A DNA stretch of 64,000 nucleotides from Paenibacillus sp. PL91 (GTDB lineage Bacteria; Bacillota; Bacilli; Paenibacillales; Paenibacillaceae). The translations under genes and the position numbers were made by a program. The notes under the pieces were generated by a model. The model was given only the letters and a program-made list of their open reading frames with translations. It ran no database searches and had not been told where the DNA came from. This document shows, in pieces, positions 49,473-58,692 of the stretch. The stretch is taken from positions 1 through 64,000 of the forward strand of contig NZ_JABBYG020000002.1 in the NCBI RefSeq assembly GCF_012935325.2. The letters run 5' to 3'. Numbering within the stretch: the first letter of the stretch is position 1; each line of letters opens with the position of its first letter.

Positions 49473-50672
49473 TTATGAATTAGCTGCTTTTTGCGAATCC
49501 TTGCGCTCTAAACTCATGCTCCAGCCCGTCAAGATGACAGCTGCTACAACCATGATTCCTCCGAACCAAGAGGTGTGGATAAGTCCGATCGAATCTGTAA
49601 CGACTCCGCCTAAATAGGCGCCTATTGCAATGCCGGCATTAAATGCGGCTATATTAAGTGCGGAAGCTACATCCACACCGCCGGGCATAAATCGTTCGGC
49701 AAGCGTAACGACATAAACCTGTAGGCCCGCCACATTCATGAAGTGGAACAATCCCATCAATATTATCGTAAGCAATGCTGCTATTTTAAAAGGTGCGGTG
49801 AAGCTAAGAATGAACAGCACGACAGCTTGTACGATAAACATAAAGAACAGTGCCCTAAGCGGATTCTTATTAGCAAGCTTCCCGCCAATAACATTGCCAA
49901 TTGCAATGGCGATTCCGTATACGAGCAAAATAATCGTGACATGCTGCTCCTTAAAGCCGGTTATTTCTTGAAGCAATGGGGTTAAATAAGTAAAGACAGC
50001 AAACGTTCCCCCATACCCTAATGCCGTAATAAGAAAAATGAGCAATAAACGTCCGTTCGTAAAAAGCTTAAACTGCTCTGAAATCTTGATTGGTGTTCCT
50101 TTGCGCAAATCAGACGGCACTAGCATGCTGTTTGCAATAAATGCGATGATGCCAACGATAACGATAGCGACAAATGCGGCTCTCCAGCCCAGCTGCTGTC
50201 CAATAAAAGTACCTATCGGAACGCCGGTAATCGTCGCAACGGTAAGACCTGTAAACATGATGGCAATTGCACTTGCACGTCGGTTCGGCGGGACGACATC
50301 TGCTGCTATCGTTGAGCCAATCGACATAAATACACCATGCGACAACGCTGAAATGATTCTAGCGATAAGAAGAATCTCAACCGATGACGCTGTAGCCGCA
50401 ATCGTGTTCCCAATAATAAAAATGACCATTATCCAAAGCAACAACGCTTTTCGCGGAATTTTCGTCGTTAAAGAAGTCAGGATCGGCGCTCCAAAGGTAA
50501 CCCCAAGCGCATATAGCGTAACGGTTAAGCCTGCTGTTGTGACCGAAATATGCAGATCCTGCGAAATAAGCGGCAGCAGCCCTACGCTAATAAATTCTGT
50601 TGTTCCGATTGCGAATGCACTGACTGCTAAGGCCAGCAAAGCAAGCGTGCTTCTTTTTCTCTCTATAGTCAT
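49473..50672 (-). CDS. MFS transporter, AraJ/YdhP-like
   Basis: A 399-residue 12-helix transporter. FAIGTTEFISVGLLPLISQD is the family start; ITGVPIGTFIGQQLGWR is the motif C-like helix 5. This group includes AraJ, sugar-efflux and chloramphenicol-type exporters. ATG 50672 follows GGAG; the earlier in-frame ATG at 50696 overlaps the ribosome site. Divergent from an HxlR gene and upstream of an aldo/keto reductase. Substrate unknown. Confidence 0.9.
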   Translation of the reverse strand: MTIERKRSTLALLALAVSAFAIGTTEFISVGLLPLISQDLHISVTTAGLTVTLYALGVTFGAPILTSLTTKIPRKALLLWIMVIFIIGNTIAATASSVEILLIARIISALSHGVFMSIGSTIAADVVPPNRRASAIAIMFTGLTVATITGVPIGTFIGQQLGWRAAFVAIVIVGIIAFIANSMLVPSDLRKGTPIKISEQFKLFTNGRLLLIFLITALGYGGTFAVFTYLTPLLQEITGFKEQHVTIILLVYGIAIAIGNVIGGKLANKNPLRALFFMFIVQAVVLFILSFTAPFKIAALLTIILMGLFHFMNVAGLQVYVVTLAERFMPGGVDVASALNIAAFNAGIAIGAYLGGVVTDSIGLIHTSWFGGIMVVAAVILTGWSMSLERKDSQKAANS

Positions 50673-50777
50673 GATGCTTCTCTCCTGTCCTTTCATGTAT
50701 GGATATTTATTTTAATTAAATGTTGTAGCTGTATCGGCCGATGAATGTTATTATCGTTTATGCAAGGAGAAATGACC

Positions 50778-50815
50778 AGTACGCACTTAAAAGTACTATA
50801 GATACTGAAAAGTAC
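50778..50815. promoter_or_regulatory. candidate HxlR operator
   Basis: AAAAGTAC occurs at 50789-50796 and 50808-50815, 19 bp apart, with a further AGTAC at 50778. They lie 28-65 bp before the HxlR gene and between the two divergent transcripts, which suits a shared regulatory site. Confidence 0.5.
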
Positions 50816-50842
50816 CTATAACCTGAGATAGGAGTGAGCAGC

Positions 50843-51205
50843 ATGAGCAAGAAGAAATATAATATTTCCGTGGAAGCGACACTTGAGGTCATCGGAGGCA
50901 AATGGAAATGCGTCATCCTCTGTCATTTGACTCACGGAACGAAGCGCACGAGCGATCTTAAGCGGCTTATGCCGAATATTACGCAAAAGATGCTCACTCA
51001 GCAGCTTAGAGAGCTGGAGGATGACGGAATCATTAATCGCATCGTCTATAATCAGGTTCCCCCAAAAGTTGAATATCAGCTCAGCGAATATGGGCAGAGC
51101 TTGCAAAGCATTTTGGACTCGCTTTGCTCGTGGGGAGAAAATCATATCGTAAAGGTATATGGCAACAAGTTTGATATGCTCGAAGAAAGCATTCTCAATA
51201 AATAA
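50843..51205 (+). CDS. HxlR-family regulator
   Basis: A 120-residue HxlR winged helix: TLEVIGGKWKCVILCHLTHG, LKRLMPNITQKMLTQQLREL and VEYQLSEYGQSL are the family signature. The Cys in KWKCVIL is at the position of the redox-active Cys6 of B. subtilis YodB/CatR/HypR only roughly, so thiol sensing is possible but not shown. Start at ATG 50843, as TAGGAG overlaps the earlier GTG. It probably controls the divergent MFS-reductase operon. Confidence 0.9.
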   Translation: MSKKKYNISVEATLEVIGGKWKCVILCHLTHGTKRTSDLKRLMPNITQKMLTQQLRELEDDGIINRIVYNQVPPKVEYQLSEYGQSLQSILDSLCSWGENHIVKVYGNKFDMLEESILNK

Positions 51206-51262
51206 CAAAAAGAAGAATTTCCTTATTGCCTGAACGGCAATCCGGAAATTCTTCTTTTTGTT
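51204..51262. terminator. strong bidirectional terminator
   Basis: A 19-bp arm AACAAAAAGAAGAATTTCC and its exact complement flank an inner ATTGCC / GGCAAT hairpin. Shared by the HxlR gene and the convergent oxalate decarboxylase gene. Confidence 0.9.
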
Positions 51263-51273
51263 AACCGGCATTC

Positions 51274-52470
51274 TTATTCCGGCAAGTAGGTATAGCCAGG
51301 ATATCGCACAACAGGCCATTTTTCCTTGCGCAGCGCGTTCAGCAGCTCCCCACCGACATGCAAATTATCCGCAACCAGTTCGCGCGGCGTCAAAGCCATC
51401 CATTGGTTTAAAGAAACATCGACAAACCGGTCGCTCTTGAACATCTCTAAAAACCATAGCGACTGATCGCCTGTATTTTGAATATAGTGCCCAAAAGCGA
51501 ATGGAACGTAGCCAACATCCCCTGCTCTATAATCAAACGTACGTGCAACCCCATTCCCAGCAAATACGGTCATTCGGCCTTGGCCAGCAAGATAATACTG
51601 CCACTCATCGTTATTGGGATGCCAGTGAAGCTCCCTCATTCCACCTGGCTCAATCTCAACTAAAGCAGCAGCGACCGTTTTGGAAATCGGAAAGTTGGAG
51701 GAGTCCACTATTCTTACATTGCCGCCCGGCGTTTTGATTGGAGGCTGCGCCAGCAAATGATGCGTAAAGCTTAACGGGACCGTTCCATAAGGGGATTGCA
51801 CCCGCTGGCTCTCCAATGAGCCGGGTACCTCATCTTGGAAAATATAAACCTGACCGGGCGGAATATCATTGAAAGCATTTTCCGGTACCCCAAAATTTGC
51901 AGAAAGCACTTCCTTTGGCGTATGCGCAAACCAATCCGAAATCGATAAGGTATTCAAATCAGAGAAGCTGCCGTCATCAAAGACGAGCAAAAACTCACAG
52001 CCGCCCTCCAGCCCCTGAATCGAATGGGGGATGCCCGCAGGAAAATACCAAAGATCACCCTCGCATACGTCTGCGATGAAATTGCGGCCCGCTTGGTCGA
52101 CGGAAGTAATACGTGCTTTGCCGAGCAGCATATATGCCCACTCTGCCTGCTGATGCCAATGCAGCTCACGAACGCCGCCAGCCGTCAATTTCATGTTAAC
52201 GCCAGCTAGCGTAGTTGCAATGGGTAAATCACGGACGGTAATCTCGCGCGACCATCCTCCCTGATTTAACTGCATATGCGCATCTGAGAAGGAGAATTTC
52301 ATATTAGGCAGCAAGCCTGAGTCCGTTACAGGCGGAACAAACATATTCGGATTCTCTTTGTCGCGCATTATATCTCGAGGTCCTAGGTCAACGCCGCCAG
52401 CACCATCACTTTTTCTTATGGGCTGCGGGACATGACCGTAGCTGTATGGGCTCCGAGGCGAATGGTCCAT
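51274..52470 (-). CDS. oxdC: bicupin oxalate decarboxylase, variant lid
   Basis: A 398-residue bicupin. Each cupin has its manganese site: HWHQQAEW plus GIPH, and HWHPNNDEW plus FGHYIQN. The overall sequence matches OxdC/OxdD, which turn oxalate into formate and CO2. The active-site lid, Ser-Glu-Asn-Ser in OxdC, reads Ser-Asp-Leu-Asn here ([16 protein letters not shown]), so the Glu that acts as proton donor is Asp. This may change decarboxylase versus oxidase activity. No signal peptide. ATG 52470 follows GGAGGAG. Single gene. Confidence 0.9.
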   Translation of the reverse strand: MDHSPRSPYSYGHVPQPIRKSDGAGGVDLGPRDIMRDKENPNMFVPPVTDSGLLPNMKFSFSDAHMQLNQGGWSREITVRDLPIATTLAGVNMKLTAGGVRELHWHQQAEWAYMLLGKARITSVDQAGRNFIADVCEGDLWYFPAGIPHSIQGLEGGCEFLLVFDDGSFSDLNTLSISDWFAHTPKEVLSANFGVPENAFNDIPPGQVYIFQDEVPGSLESQRVQSPYGTVPLSFTHHLLAQPPIKTPGGNVRIVDSSNFPISKTVAAALVEIEPGGMRELHWHPNNDEWQYYLAGQGRMTVFAGNGVARTFDYRAGDVGYVPFAFGHYIQNTGDQSLWFLEMFKSDRFVDVSLNQWMALTPRELVADNLHVGGELLNALRKEKWPVVRYPGYTYLPE

Positions 52471-52691
52471 CAGTCTCCTCCTCATAGATCAATTAAGGTT
52501 ACAATAGCTTTCCTAACCTATACAGATTATGATTGAGAAATGTGCGTTATGCTGCTGTTCCACCCTCTTTAGAATGAAACCTACAATCGCATCTGCAACT
52601 ATTAGGAGAAGTCAGTCGTCAGGATAAAAAACAATTGTAAGGTATGCAAACACCCGTTCAAGGGGATATTGCAACGAGGGAGGAATAAGCA

Positions 52692-53957
52692 ATGACCAAA
52701 AAAATAGTTGTCATTCTTTCACTTTTAATCATCTGTGCCAGCTGCAGCAAGCCAAATGCAGCGAATAATCCAGCATCTTCACCTACTCCTATCATTAGTC
52801 CGAGCATACAGCCAACCACCCAGCCTACAGCTGAACCAACTCCCGAACCAACGGTAACCACTGATCCCATCAAAGAGCAAATAGCCAGCATGACGCTAGA
52901 TGAGAAAATTGGACAAATGGTGCTGGTAGGTTTAGATGGCACATCTATGGAGAAAAATGCAAAAAAGATGATCGAGCAATATCGAGTTGGCGGATTTATT
53001 TTATATAAAGATAACATGACGAGCGCAGCTCAAACGTTAAAGCTCCTCAATCAATTGAAGGCAGCCAATCAAGCAAATTCTGCTCCTCTTTGGCTTAGTA
53101 TTGATCAGGAGGGCGGCAAAGTCAGCCGCATGCCTGCCGAGTTTGCCAAGCTTCCTCCTGCAGCAGATGTCGGACGAGCAGACGATCTCGCATACACGAA
53201 GCTAATAGGCGAAGCGCTGGGTGAAGAAGTGTCTGCGCTTGGCTTTAATATGGATTTTGCACCTGTCCTCGACATCAACAGCAATCCAAAAAATCCGGTT
53301 ATCGGCAACCGATCCTTTGGCGCAGACTCCGAAACCGTCATAGAGCACGGGCTGGAGACGATGAAGGCTATACAATCCAAGCAAATAGCCGCAGTGGTCA
53401 AGCATTTTCCGGGCCATGGCGATACATCGGTTGACTCACATCTTGATTTGCCTGTCGTGAACAAAACAAGGCAACAGCTTGAGGCTTTTGAGCTGCTTCC
53501 CTTCGTTCAGGCGATTGAACAGGATGCAGATGCCATCATGGTAGCTCACTTATTGATCCCGAAAATCGACGAGAAGTATCCGGCATCCATTTCCAAGAAG
53601 ATGATAAAAGAACTGCTGCGAGAGGATTTGGGCTACGAGGGCGTCGTCATCACGGATGATATGACCATGGGTGGCATTACCGATCATTTTAATGTCGGCG
53701 AAGCTGCTGTCAAATCGATTCAAGCCGGCAGCGATATCATTCTTATCGGGCATGATAACGGGATTCAAGTATCGGTACTCAAGGCGTTGAAGCAAAGCGC
53801 GCGGGATGGCGAAATTACGAGGGATATGCTCGATCAGAGTGTTTACCGTATTTTAAAGCTAAAAGCGAAATATCAGCTTTCCGATACCGCCGTTAATAAG
53901 ATCGATGTTAAGGCCGTGAACAATCTAATCGGAACAGCTGTTAAAGCGGGAAAATAA
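52692..53957 (+). CDS. GH3 beta-N-acetylhexosaminidase lipoprotein
   Basis: A 421-residue lipoprotein: signal with lipobox near Cys16-18 (IICASCSK), a Pro/Thr-rich linker to about residue 60, and a GH3 NagZ-type domain. VKHFPGHGDTSVDSH is the catalytic loop with the His/Asp dyad and VVITDDMTMGG holds the nucleophile Asp. It removes N-acetylglucosamine from muropeptides in cell-wall recycling, as B. subtilis NagZ (YbbD). ATG 52692 after GGGAGG. The C-terminal extra domain of B. subtilis NagZ is absent. Confidence 0.9.
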   Translation: MTKKIVVILSLLIICASCSKPNAANNPASSPTPIISPSIQPTTQPTAEPTPEPTVTTDPIKEQIASMTLDEKIGQMVLVGLDGTSMEKNAKKMIEQYRVGGFILYKDNMTSAAQTLKLLNQLKAANQANSAPLWLSIDQEGGKVSRMPAEFAKLPPAADVGRADDLAYTKLIGEALGEEVSALGFNMDFAPVLDINSNPKNPVIGNRSFGADSETVIEHGLETMKAIQSKQIAAVVKHFPGHGDTSVDSHLDLPVVNKTRQQLEAFELLPFVQAIEQDADAIMVAHLLIPKIDEKYPASISKKMIKELLREDLGYEGVVITDDMTMGGITDHFNVGEAAVKSIQAGSDIILIGHDNGIQVSVLKALKQSARDGEITRDMLDQSVYRILKLKAKYQLSDTAVNKIDVKAVNNLIGTAVKAGK

Positions 53958-54002
53958 AAATGGCGTTGCCAATTATGAAAAAAGGCCCAAACCTCATTCT
54001 GG

Positions 54003-54118
54003 TCAAGACCCCAAATTGTACACAGTTAAAAAAAGCTCTATGCAAAGCTGGCACCGATACTCTATCGGTGTCAGCTTTTTCAATTGAATTTGGATTCGTT
54101 CTTCGTTTGTGTGCTCAA
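54003..54118 (-). mobile_element. IS3-family transposase remnant
   Basis: The minus strand encodes IEHTNEERIQIQLKKLTPIE followed by YRCQL and a tail ending TVYNLGS, the C-terminal end of an IS3/IS150-type transposase. The adjoining right end TGGTCAAGACCCC with TTGTACACAGTT resembles the terminal sequence of such elements. The catalytic part and the other end are gone. The internal hairpin at 54037-54077 belongs to the coding remnant. Confidence 0.75.
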
Positions 54119-54184
54119 TAGAGCTATTTTCTGAGTATAAACGCAAAGAACAGCCCAGATGGCTGCTCTTTGTTACGAACACTA

Positions 54185-54919
54185 TCAACTTGCTAAAATA
54201 TCATTTTGCATTTTGATCTGATTTCGGTATACAATTTTCGAAATCGTAATACTGATTTCATAAAGCAAGAATAGCGGTACAATCACAATAATATCCGACA
54301 GTATATCCGGTGGGGTAATGGTAACCGCTATTATTACAAGAACAAAATAAGCTAGTTTTCGCGCCTTTGCCAATCTGTTTGGGTTCAATATTCCAAGCTT
54401 GGTGAGAAACATAACAACCGCTGGCATTTCAAATAAAAGACCAAACGGAACTGTCATATGGATCATGAAAGTAAAATATTTTTCTGCTGTATACATAGTG
54501 GCAAAATCATTCGCAGCCATCGCATTCATAAAATGAAGAACCATCGGGAATAAGATAAAATAACCGAAAAATATTCCTATCAAAAACAAAAATGTGATGC
54601 TTGGTATAAAAAGCAAAGTAGCTCGTTGAGCTTTTTCCGGCACTGCGGGTTGAACAAATTTCCATGCTTGATAAGCGGCAACCGGCAGTGTTACCGCAAT
54701 TGCAACAACCCCTGCAATCATGAAATACACCCACATTACATCAGATGGACCAAGTACAACCAGCTTTTGATCCATATCTCTTACCAGCCACTGATAAATA
54801 TCACGTACGTAGATGAATGCCGCTACCATGGATACCAAAAAAGCGATGAGGGTACGTATGATACGAGCCCTCATTTCCTCCAAATGTCCAATTAAATTTT
54901 GTTCGTTTTGATTTTTCAT
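54185..54919 (-). CDS. tatC: Sec-independent translocase subunit TatC
   Basis: A 244-residue TatC with six membrane helices. LIGHLEEMRARI is the conserved N-terminal loop and VPFGLLFEMPAVVMFL with FVLVIIAVTITPPD are the later signatures. It recognises the twin-arginine signal and, with TatA, forms the translocon. I start at ATG 54919, two bases after the tatA stop, without its own strong ribosome site. The operon PhoX-tatA-tatC resembles B. subtilis phoD-tatAd-tatCd. Confidence 0.92.
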   Translation of the reverse strand: MKNQNEQNLIGHLEEMRARIIRTLIAFLVSMVAAFIYVRDIYQWLVRDMDQKLVVLGPSDVMWVYFMIAGVVAIAVTLPVAAYQAWKFVQPAVPEKAQRATLLFIPSITFLFLIGIFFGYFILFPMVLHFMNAMAANDFATMYTAEKYFTFMIHMTVPFGLLFEMPAVVMFLTKLGILNPNRLAKARKLAYFVLVIIAVTITPPDILSDIIVIVPLFLLYEISITISKIVYRNQIKMQNDILAS

Positions 54920-54920
54920 A

Positions 54921-55136
54921 TTACTTATTTGGAAGGACGCTTTCCTGTCCCATTTCAGGTTCTTTCTTCTTCTCGTCGTCATCCCCATTTACAAGACCTC
55001 GTGTAGCGCCTTTAAATTCACTTAAAGTACGCCCAAAGGCTCTACCAAGTTCCGGAAGTTTAGACGGTCCGAAAATAATCAGGGCAATGATAAGAATCAA
55101 TACTAAACCACCAATTCCAATGTTACCGAAAGGCAT
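54921..55136 (-). CDS. tatA: twin-arginine translocase subunit TatA
   Basis: A 71-residue TatA/E: short helix [20 protein letters not shown], hinge, amphipathic helix [15 protein letters not shown] and a charged tail. It forms the pore of the translocon. ATG 55136 follows AGGAGATG. It is 75 bp downstream of the PhoX gene and directly before tatC. Confidence 0.92.
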   Translation of the reverse strand: MPFGNIGIGGLVLILIIALIIFGPSKLPELGRAFGRTLSEFKGATRGLVNGDDDEKKKEPEMGQESVLPNK

Positions 55137-55210
55137 AATCAGTCATCTCCTAGAGGATAGTATTCAGCCACGGCGGTAATCCGTGGCTGATAGTAACAAA
55201 TAAGTACTAC

Positions 55211-56884
55211 TTAGCCAAGTTTAAATCCGCTAATCGCTACGACACCGCAGCGTGCTATTTTATCGCCTGGACGATGCGGCCATGTGCTAGTTGGTTTACT
55301 TAGATCTGTTGTATTTTCGCCAGGATGCTGTACGGAAAGGAAAAGTGTCTGTTCATCCGGCGTAAAGAATGGGCCAGTCATCTCGGAATCCATCGGGCCG
55401 GACGCAAATTGTAGTGCGGTACCCTTGCCCGCACCGCTCGTCGGAATAACAAATAGTCCGTTATTCATGAAAGATTTATAAACGCCCTTATTATGGCTGC
55501 TTGAGGAAATGTCTGTCACTACCCAAAGATTTCCATTTGAATCGAATGCTAAGTTATCTGGCGAGCTGAATCCTGACTGTCTACCACCGGCAGCAAAAAT
55601 CTCAAAATCGAATTCGAGCGATCCTAAATCGTTGCCATATTCGAAAATGCGTGTGATATGGCCATGGATATTACCGTGAATATCGTTATTGGTGTGACAG
55701 ATAAAGACCGTATTATCAAAGGGTGAAATTTCAATATCTTCCGGACGGTCCGTCGGAGTACCTCCTACCAGCAACGCTGCTTCATGGCAGTATGTTACGA
55801 CATCACCTTGTGATTGGAACTTTTTAAGCAGATCATCTTTTGCTCCTGAAATGCCATAAGGATTTTTGTACTTTTCATTGGATAATACTTTTTTTACTTC
55901 TTCGATCGTAACCGGAAGCCATTTACCCGATTTAAGGTTCGCAACATATAACGTTCCTTCTTCCAACAAAGAGGAGTTGGAGCGGCCTTTTAGCTTATCG
56001 TATTTACCTTTACTTACAAATTTATAAACGCAAGCATCTTTCTTATCGTCGCCCATGTATACAACCACGCGGCCGTCAGCTGCAATACCCATTGCAGTAT
56101 TCTCATGATTAAATCGACCAAGGGCAGTATGTTTTTTAAGGTAAGACTGATCAAAAGGATCAACTTCAACTACCCAGCCGTAATGCGTGTCAGGAAGTTT
56201 TGCATTAGCAGCAGTTTCGGCATAGTTCTCTTCACATGACAGTACAGTGTTCCAGAGTGTTACACCACCTGAACAATTTGCGAATGTGCCGATTGCAGTT
56301 GTAGCTTTGCCAAGTGCAGCGGACCCTTTTGCTGGGCCTGTAAGATCAAATTTAGTTGATCCATTTATTCGACGTGCATATTTAGAAGATGTGTCCATTT
56401 TCCAAGTGCCGTTCTCGTCCCGAAATACTTCAATAACAGACATTCCCTGGTAGTAAAGATCTCTTTTAATCTGTTCTGCTGTCATTTTACCGTCAACAAT
56501 GGGACCCAATGAGAAGATATTGGTATATTCATGGTTTGTTACTAGTAATCCACGCGTATTAGATCCTTCAATAGGAAAATATGCGTTATAGTCGGCTCCT
56601 TGACCGAACTTTTCCCCAGCCTTATTAATCACGTCATCAAACGCTGCGACAACATCATATTTAAAGTTTTTAGGAATAATTAGGTTGTCTTCTTTCGAAG
56701 GTTGAATAGGATCAAAATACCCACTGACTTTATTCGTTTTAAATCCAAACAAATGGTCAGCAGTCGATGACATTGCGGAAACTTTACCATCAAGTGAGCC
56801 TAGCCCTGCCGATGCTGCAGCTAAAGCAGCTGCTCCTGTTCCAAGAAAAGAAAGAAACGTTTTACGATCCATATTCTTATTCAA
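55211..56884 (-). CDS. PhoX-family phosphatase, putative Tat substrate
   Basis: A 557-residue PhoX (DUF839) alkaline phosphatase-type protein. Signal: DRKTFLSFLGTGAAALAAAS, which lacks the second Arg (Arg-Lys), a variant tolerated by some Tat systems. The rest has the propeller hallmarks VTNHEYTN, TFANCSGGVT, LSCEENYAE, YMGDDKKDACVYKF and NLAFDSNGNLWVVTD. PhoX enzymes are calcium/iron-dependent phosphatases active when phosphate is scarce. Here tatA and tatC follow directly. TTG 56884 follows AAGGAG. Confidence 0.87.
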   Translation of the reverse strand: MNKNMDRKTFLSFLGTGAAALAAASAGLGSLDGKVSAMSSTADHLFGFKTNKVSGYFDPIQPSKEDNLIIPKNFKYDVVAAFDDVINKAGEKFGQGADYNAYFPIEGSNTRGLLVTNHEYTNIFSLGPIVDGKMTAEQIKRDLYYQGMSVIEVFRDENGTWKMDTSSKYARRINGSTKFDLTGPAKGSAALGKATTAIGTFANCSGGVTLWNTVLSCEENYAETAANAKLPDTHYGWVVEVDPFDQSYLKKHTALGRFNHENTAMGIAADGRVVVYMGDDKKDACVYKFVSKGKYDKLKGRSNSSLLEEGTLYVANLKSGKWLPVTIEEVKKVLSNEKYKNPYGISGAKDDLLKKFQSQGDVVTYCHEAALLVGGTPTDRPEDIEISPFDNTVFICHTNNDIHGNIHGHITRIFEYGNDLGSLEFDFEIFAAGGRQSGFSSPDNLAFDSNGNLWVVTDISSSSHNKGVYKSFMNNGLFVIPTSGAGKGTALQFASGPMDSEMTGPFFTPDEQTLFLSVQHPGENTTDLSKPTSTWPHRPGDKIARCGVVAISGFKLG

Positions 56885-56944
56885 AATGTCCACTCCTTAA
56901 TATTATTTGCCTAGTTGCCTTCGTGGACTAGCATATCGCAGTAA

Positions 56945-56983
56945 TGTAAAGAGGGCTTCATCATTATTTGATGATTTTGTAAA
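56945..56983 (-). promoter_or_regulatory. possible Pho box pair
   Basis: TTTACA occurs twice on the minus strand (56983-56978 and 56950-56945), exactly 33 bp (three 11-bp turns) apart, as PhoP binding repeats are. The repeats between them are poor, so this is only a candidate. Confidence 0.35.
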
Positions 56984-57014
56984 CTTAGGATTTTCTAAAT
57001 AAGTATGTTCCCAT

Positions 57015-57056
57015 AAAAAAAACCCCTATTTTTCATCGGAATAACCAGTGGGTTTT
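57015..57056 (-). terminator. probable terminator
   Basis: AAAACCCACT pairs with AGGGGTTTT around a 24-base loop, followed by TTTTATGGG on the minus strand. About 100 bp after the lipoprotein gene. Confidence 0.5.
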
Positions 57057-57153
57057 CCAATGTCTATTTTAAGGGGTGCACTTCATTCCGAGATCCGAGC
57101 CTCGTTTCATTTTATCAAGCTTACGCTAGCTTATCTTTGCGCTAAGCAAGGCA

Positions 57154-57717
57154 TTAATGGTTTTCCTTTTCTTTCAACCAATCTTTGTATTCAGGTAACG
57201 TGTATTCGTCTGTCTTTATGACCTTCCAACGGTTGTCTATTTGCTCTATATGTAATTCAATTAAATATTCCCCTCCAGATAGGTCAAAATCATTTCTCAG
57301 ATAAGTCGTACTGCCATGCACAAGAACGATTCCCTGAATATCATTTATTGTTTTCACTTTAATTCGTTCATTGCTTTCCAAGTTATAGTTGGCATCCAAC
57401 AGATCAAAATGTTGATTTAAAGATTCAACCTCCATTTTCTCCACATTGATTCCTTGTTTAAGGTCCATATTCCCTTTTAAACCGGGGTACTTATTCCATA
57501 GGATATTGATATCATTGTTCACTACCGCCTGCGTTCTATAATACATATACTCTGTTACAGGTTTTATATATTTCACCCATTCAGATGGTTCCAGGTCGAC
57601 AAATCCATTACTATCTTCCGATCCTGTTAGCTGATCTGATTGGGTAGTATCGGGCTGGCATCCTAATAGTAATATTAAAAAAACAGCAGCTATGCTTCCT
57701 AAAATAACCTGTTTCAT
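57154..57717 (-). CDS. lipoprotein of unknown function
   Basis: A 187-residue lipoprotein: signal AAVFLILLLGCQPD with lipobox Cys, a Ser/Asp/Thr-rich linker, then a beta-rich domain like the small NTF2-like or DUF-type lipoproteins of Bacilli (YIKPVTEYMYYRTQAVVN, then KVIKTDEYTLPEY). ATG 57717 follows GGAGGTG, whereas the in-frame GTG overlaps it. No neighbours of clear meaning. Confidence 0.75.
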   Translation of the reverse strand: MKQVILGSIAAVFLILLLGCQPDTTQSDQLTGSEDSNGFVDLEPSEWVKYIKPVTEYMYYRTQAVVNNDINILWNKYPGLKGNMDLKQGINVEKMEVESLNQHFDLLDANYNLESNERIKVKTINDIQGIVLVHGSTTYLRNDFDLSGGEYLIELHIEQIDNRWKVIKTDEYTLPEYKDWLKEKENH

Positions 57718-57829
57718 CCTATTCACCTCCGTTTATAAAGACGAATAAATTTTCCAAAAGTTTCAATCCTCACCCTTTCTATATTGTTGGAAATACAGAA
57801 GACTCCCCCAAATTTTCTGCAAAAAAATA

Positions 57830-57853
57830 AAAAGACAGCGATTATCCGCTGTC
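57830..57853 (-). terminator. intrinsic terminator
   Basis: GACAGCG / CGCTGTC with a TTTTTATTTTTTT tail on the minus strand, after fabI. Confidence 0.9.
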
Positions 57854-57886
57854 CATTTGATTAGATATAGTTTCATTGCGCTGTGC

Positions 57887-58663
57887 TTACATGCCCAAAA
57901 TATGATAACCGGCATCGACATGCAGCACTTCTCCCGTAATCCCTCTAGACAATTGGCTCAGAAGGAACATCGTCGCGTCGCCCACTTCATCCTGGTCGAT
58001 ATTTCGGCGAAGCGGCGCTCTTTCCTCAAGCGTAGACATAATATCATTAAAGCCTGATACGCCTTTAGCAGCGAGCGTACGAATCGGCCCAGCGGAAACG
58101 GCATTGACACGAATACCGTATTTCCCCAAATCCTCGGCTAAATACATCACGCTTGCTTCCAGCGCAGCCTTCGCTACACCCATTACATTATAGTTTTTTA
58201 CAACTCGTTCAGCGCCAATATACGTTTGAGTGACGATGCTGCCGCCTTCCGTCATCAGCCGCTTCGCTTCACGCGCAACTGCTACCAAGGAATAGGAGCT
58301 TGAGTTCTGTGCCAGCAGATACCCTTCTCTCGTCGTATCGACATATTCACCCTGCAACTCATCCTTATCGGCAAAAGCAACCGAATGGACCAATCCGTGA
58401 ATGACGCCAGTTTTTTGCTCAATTTCGTTAAAGGCTGCTATTACACTGCTATCATCCAGTACATCACAGGATACCGCCTGCAGCGCTTCTATTTGATGCT
58501 GCTCCAATAGCTTCTTCAGCTTCTCTAAAGATCTTTCCTTGCGGTAAGTGAAAATAAGCTTAGCTCCTTGGTTATGCAGTGACTTGGCCACGCCCCATGC
58601 GATGCTGCGCTCATTTGCTACTCCCATTACGACGATTACTTTGTTTTGCATTAAGTTAGACAT
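57887..58663 (-). CDS. fabI: enoyl-ACP reductase FabI
   Basis: A 258-residue SDR-type enoyl-[acyl-carrier-protein] reductase. GVANERSIAWGVAKSLH is the nucleotide-binding start and YNVMGVAKAALEASVMYLA carries the Tyr-x6-Lys active site (Tyr and Lys). It reduces trans-2-enoyl-ACP in the last step of fatty-acid elongation and is the target of triclosan. ATG 58663 follows AGGAGGAGC. A single gene, apart from other fab genes. Confidence 0.95.
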   Translation of the reverse strand: MSNLMQNKVIVVMGVANERSIAWGVAKSLHNQGAKLIFTYRKERSLEKLKKLLEQHQIEALQAVSCDVLDDSSVIAAFNEIEQKTGVIHGLVHSVAFADKDELQGEYVDTTREGYLLAQNSSSYSLVAVAREAKRLMTEGGSIVTQTYIGAERVVKNYNVMGVAKAALEASVMYLAEDLGKYGIRVNAVSAGPIRTLAAKGVSGFNDIMSTLEERAPLRRNIDQDEVGDATMFLLSQLSRGITGEVLHVDAGYHILGM

Positions 58664-58692
58664 GCTGCTCCTCCTAGTTGGTTCATCCATCT

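Noticed and set aside
54037..54077. Hairpin GCTGGCACCGATA / TATCGGTGTCAGC as a terminator of the GH3 gene
   Set aside because: The sequence is coding in the IS3 transposase remnant (LTPIEYRCQL); a secondary terminator role is possible but not shown.
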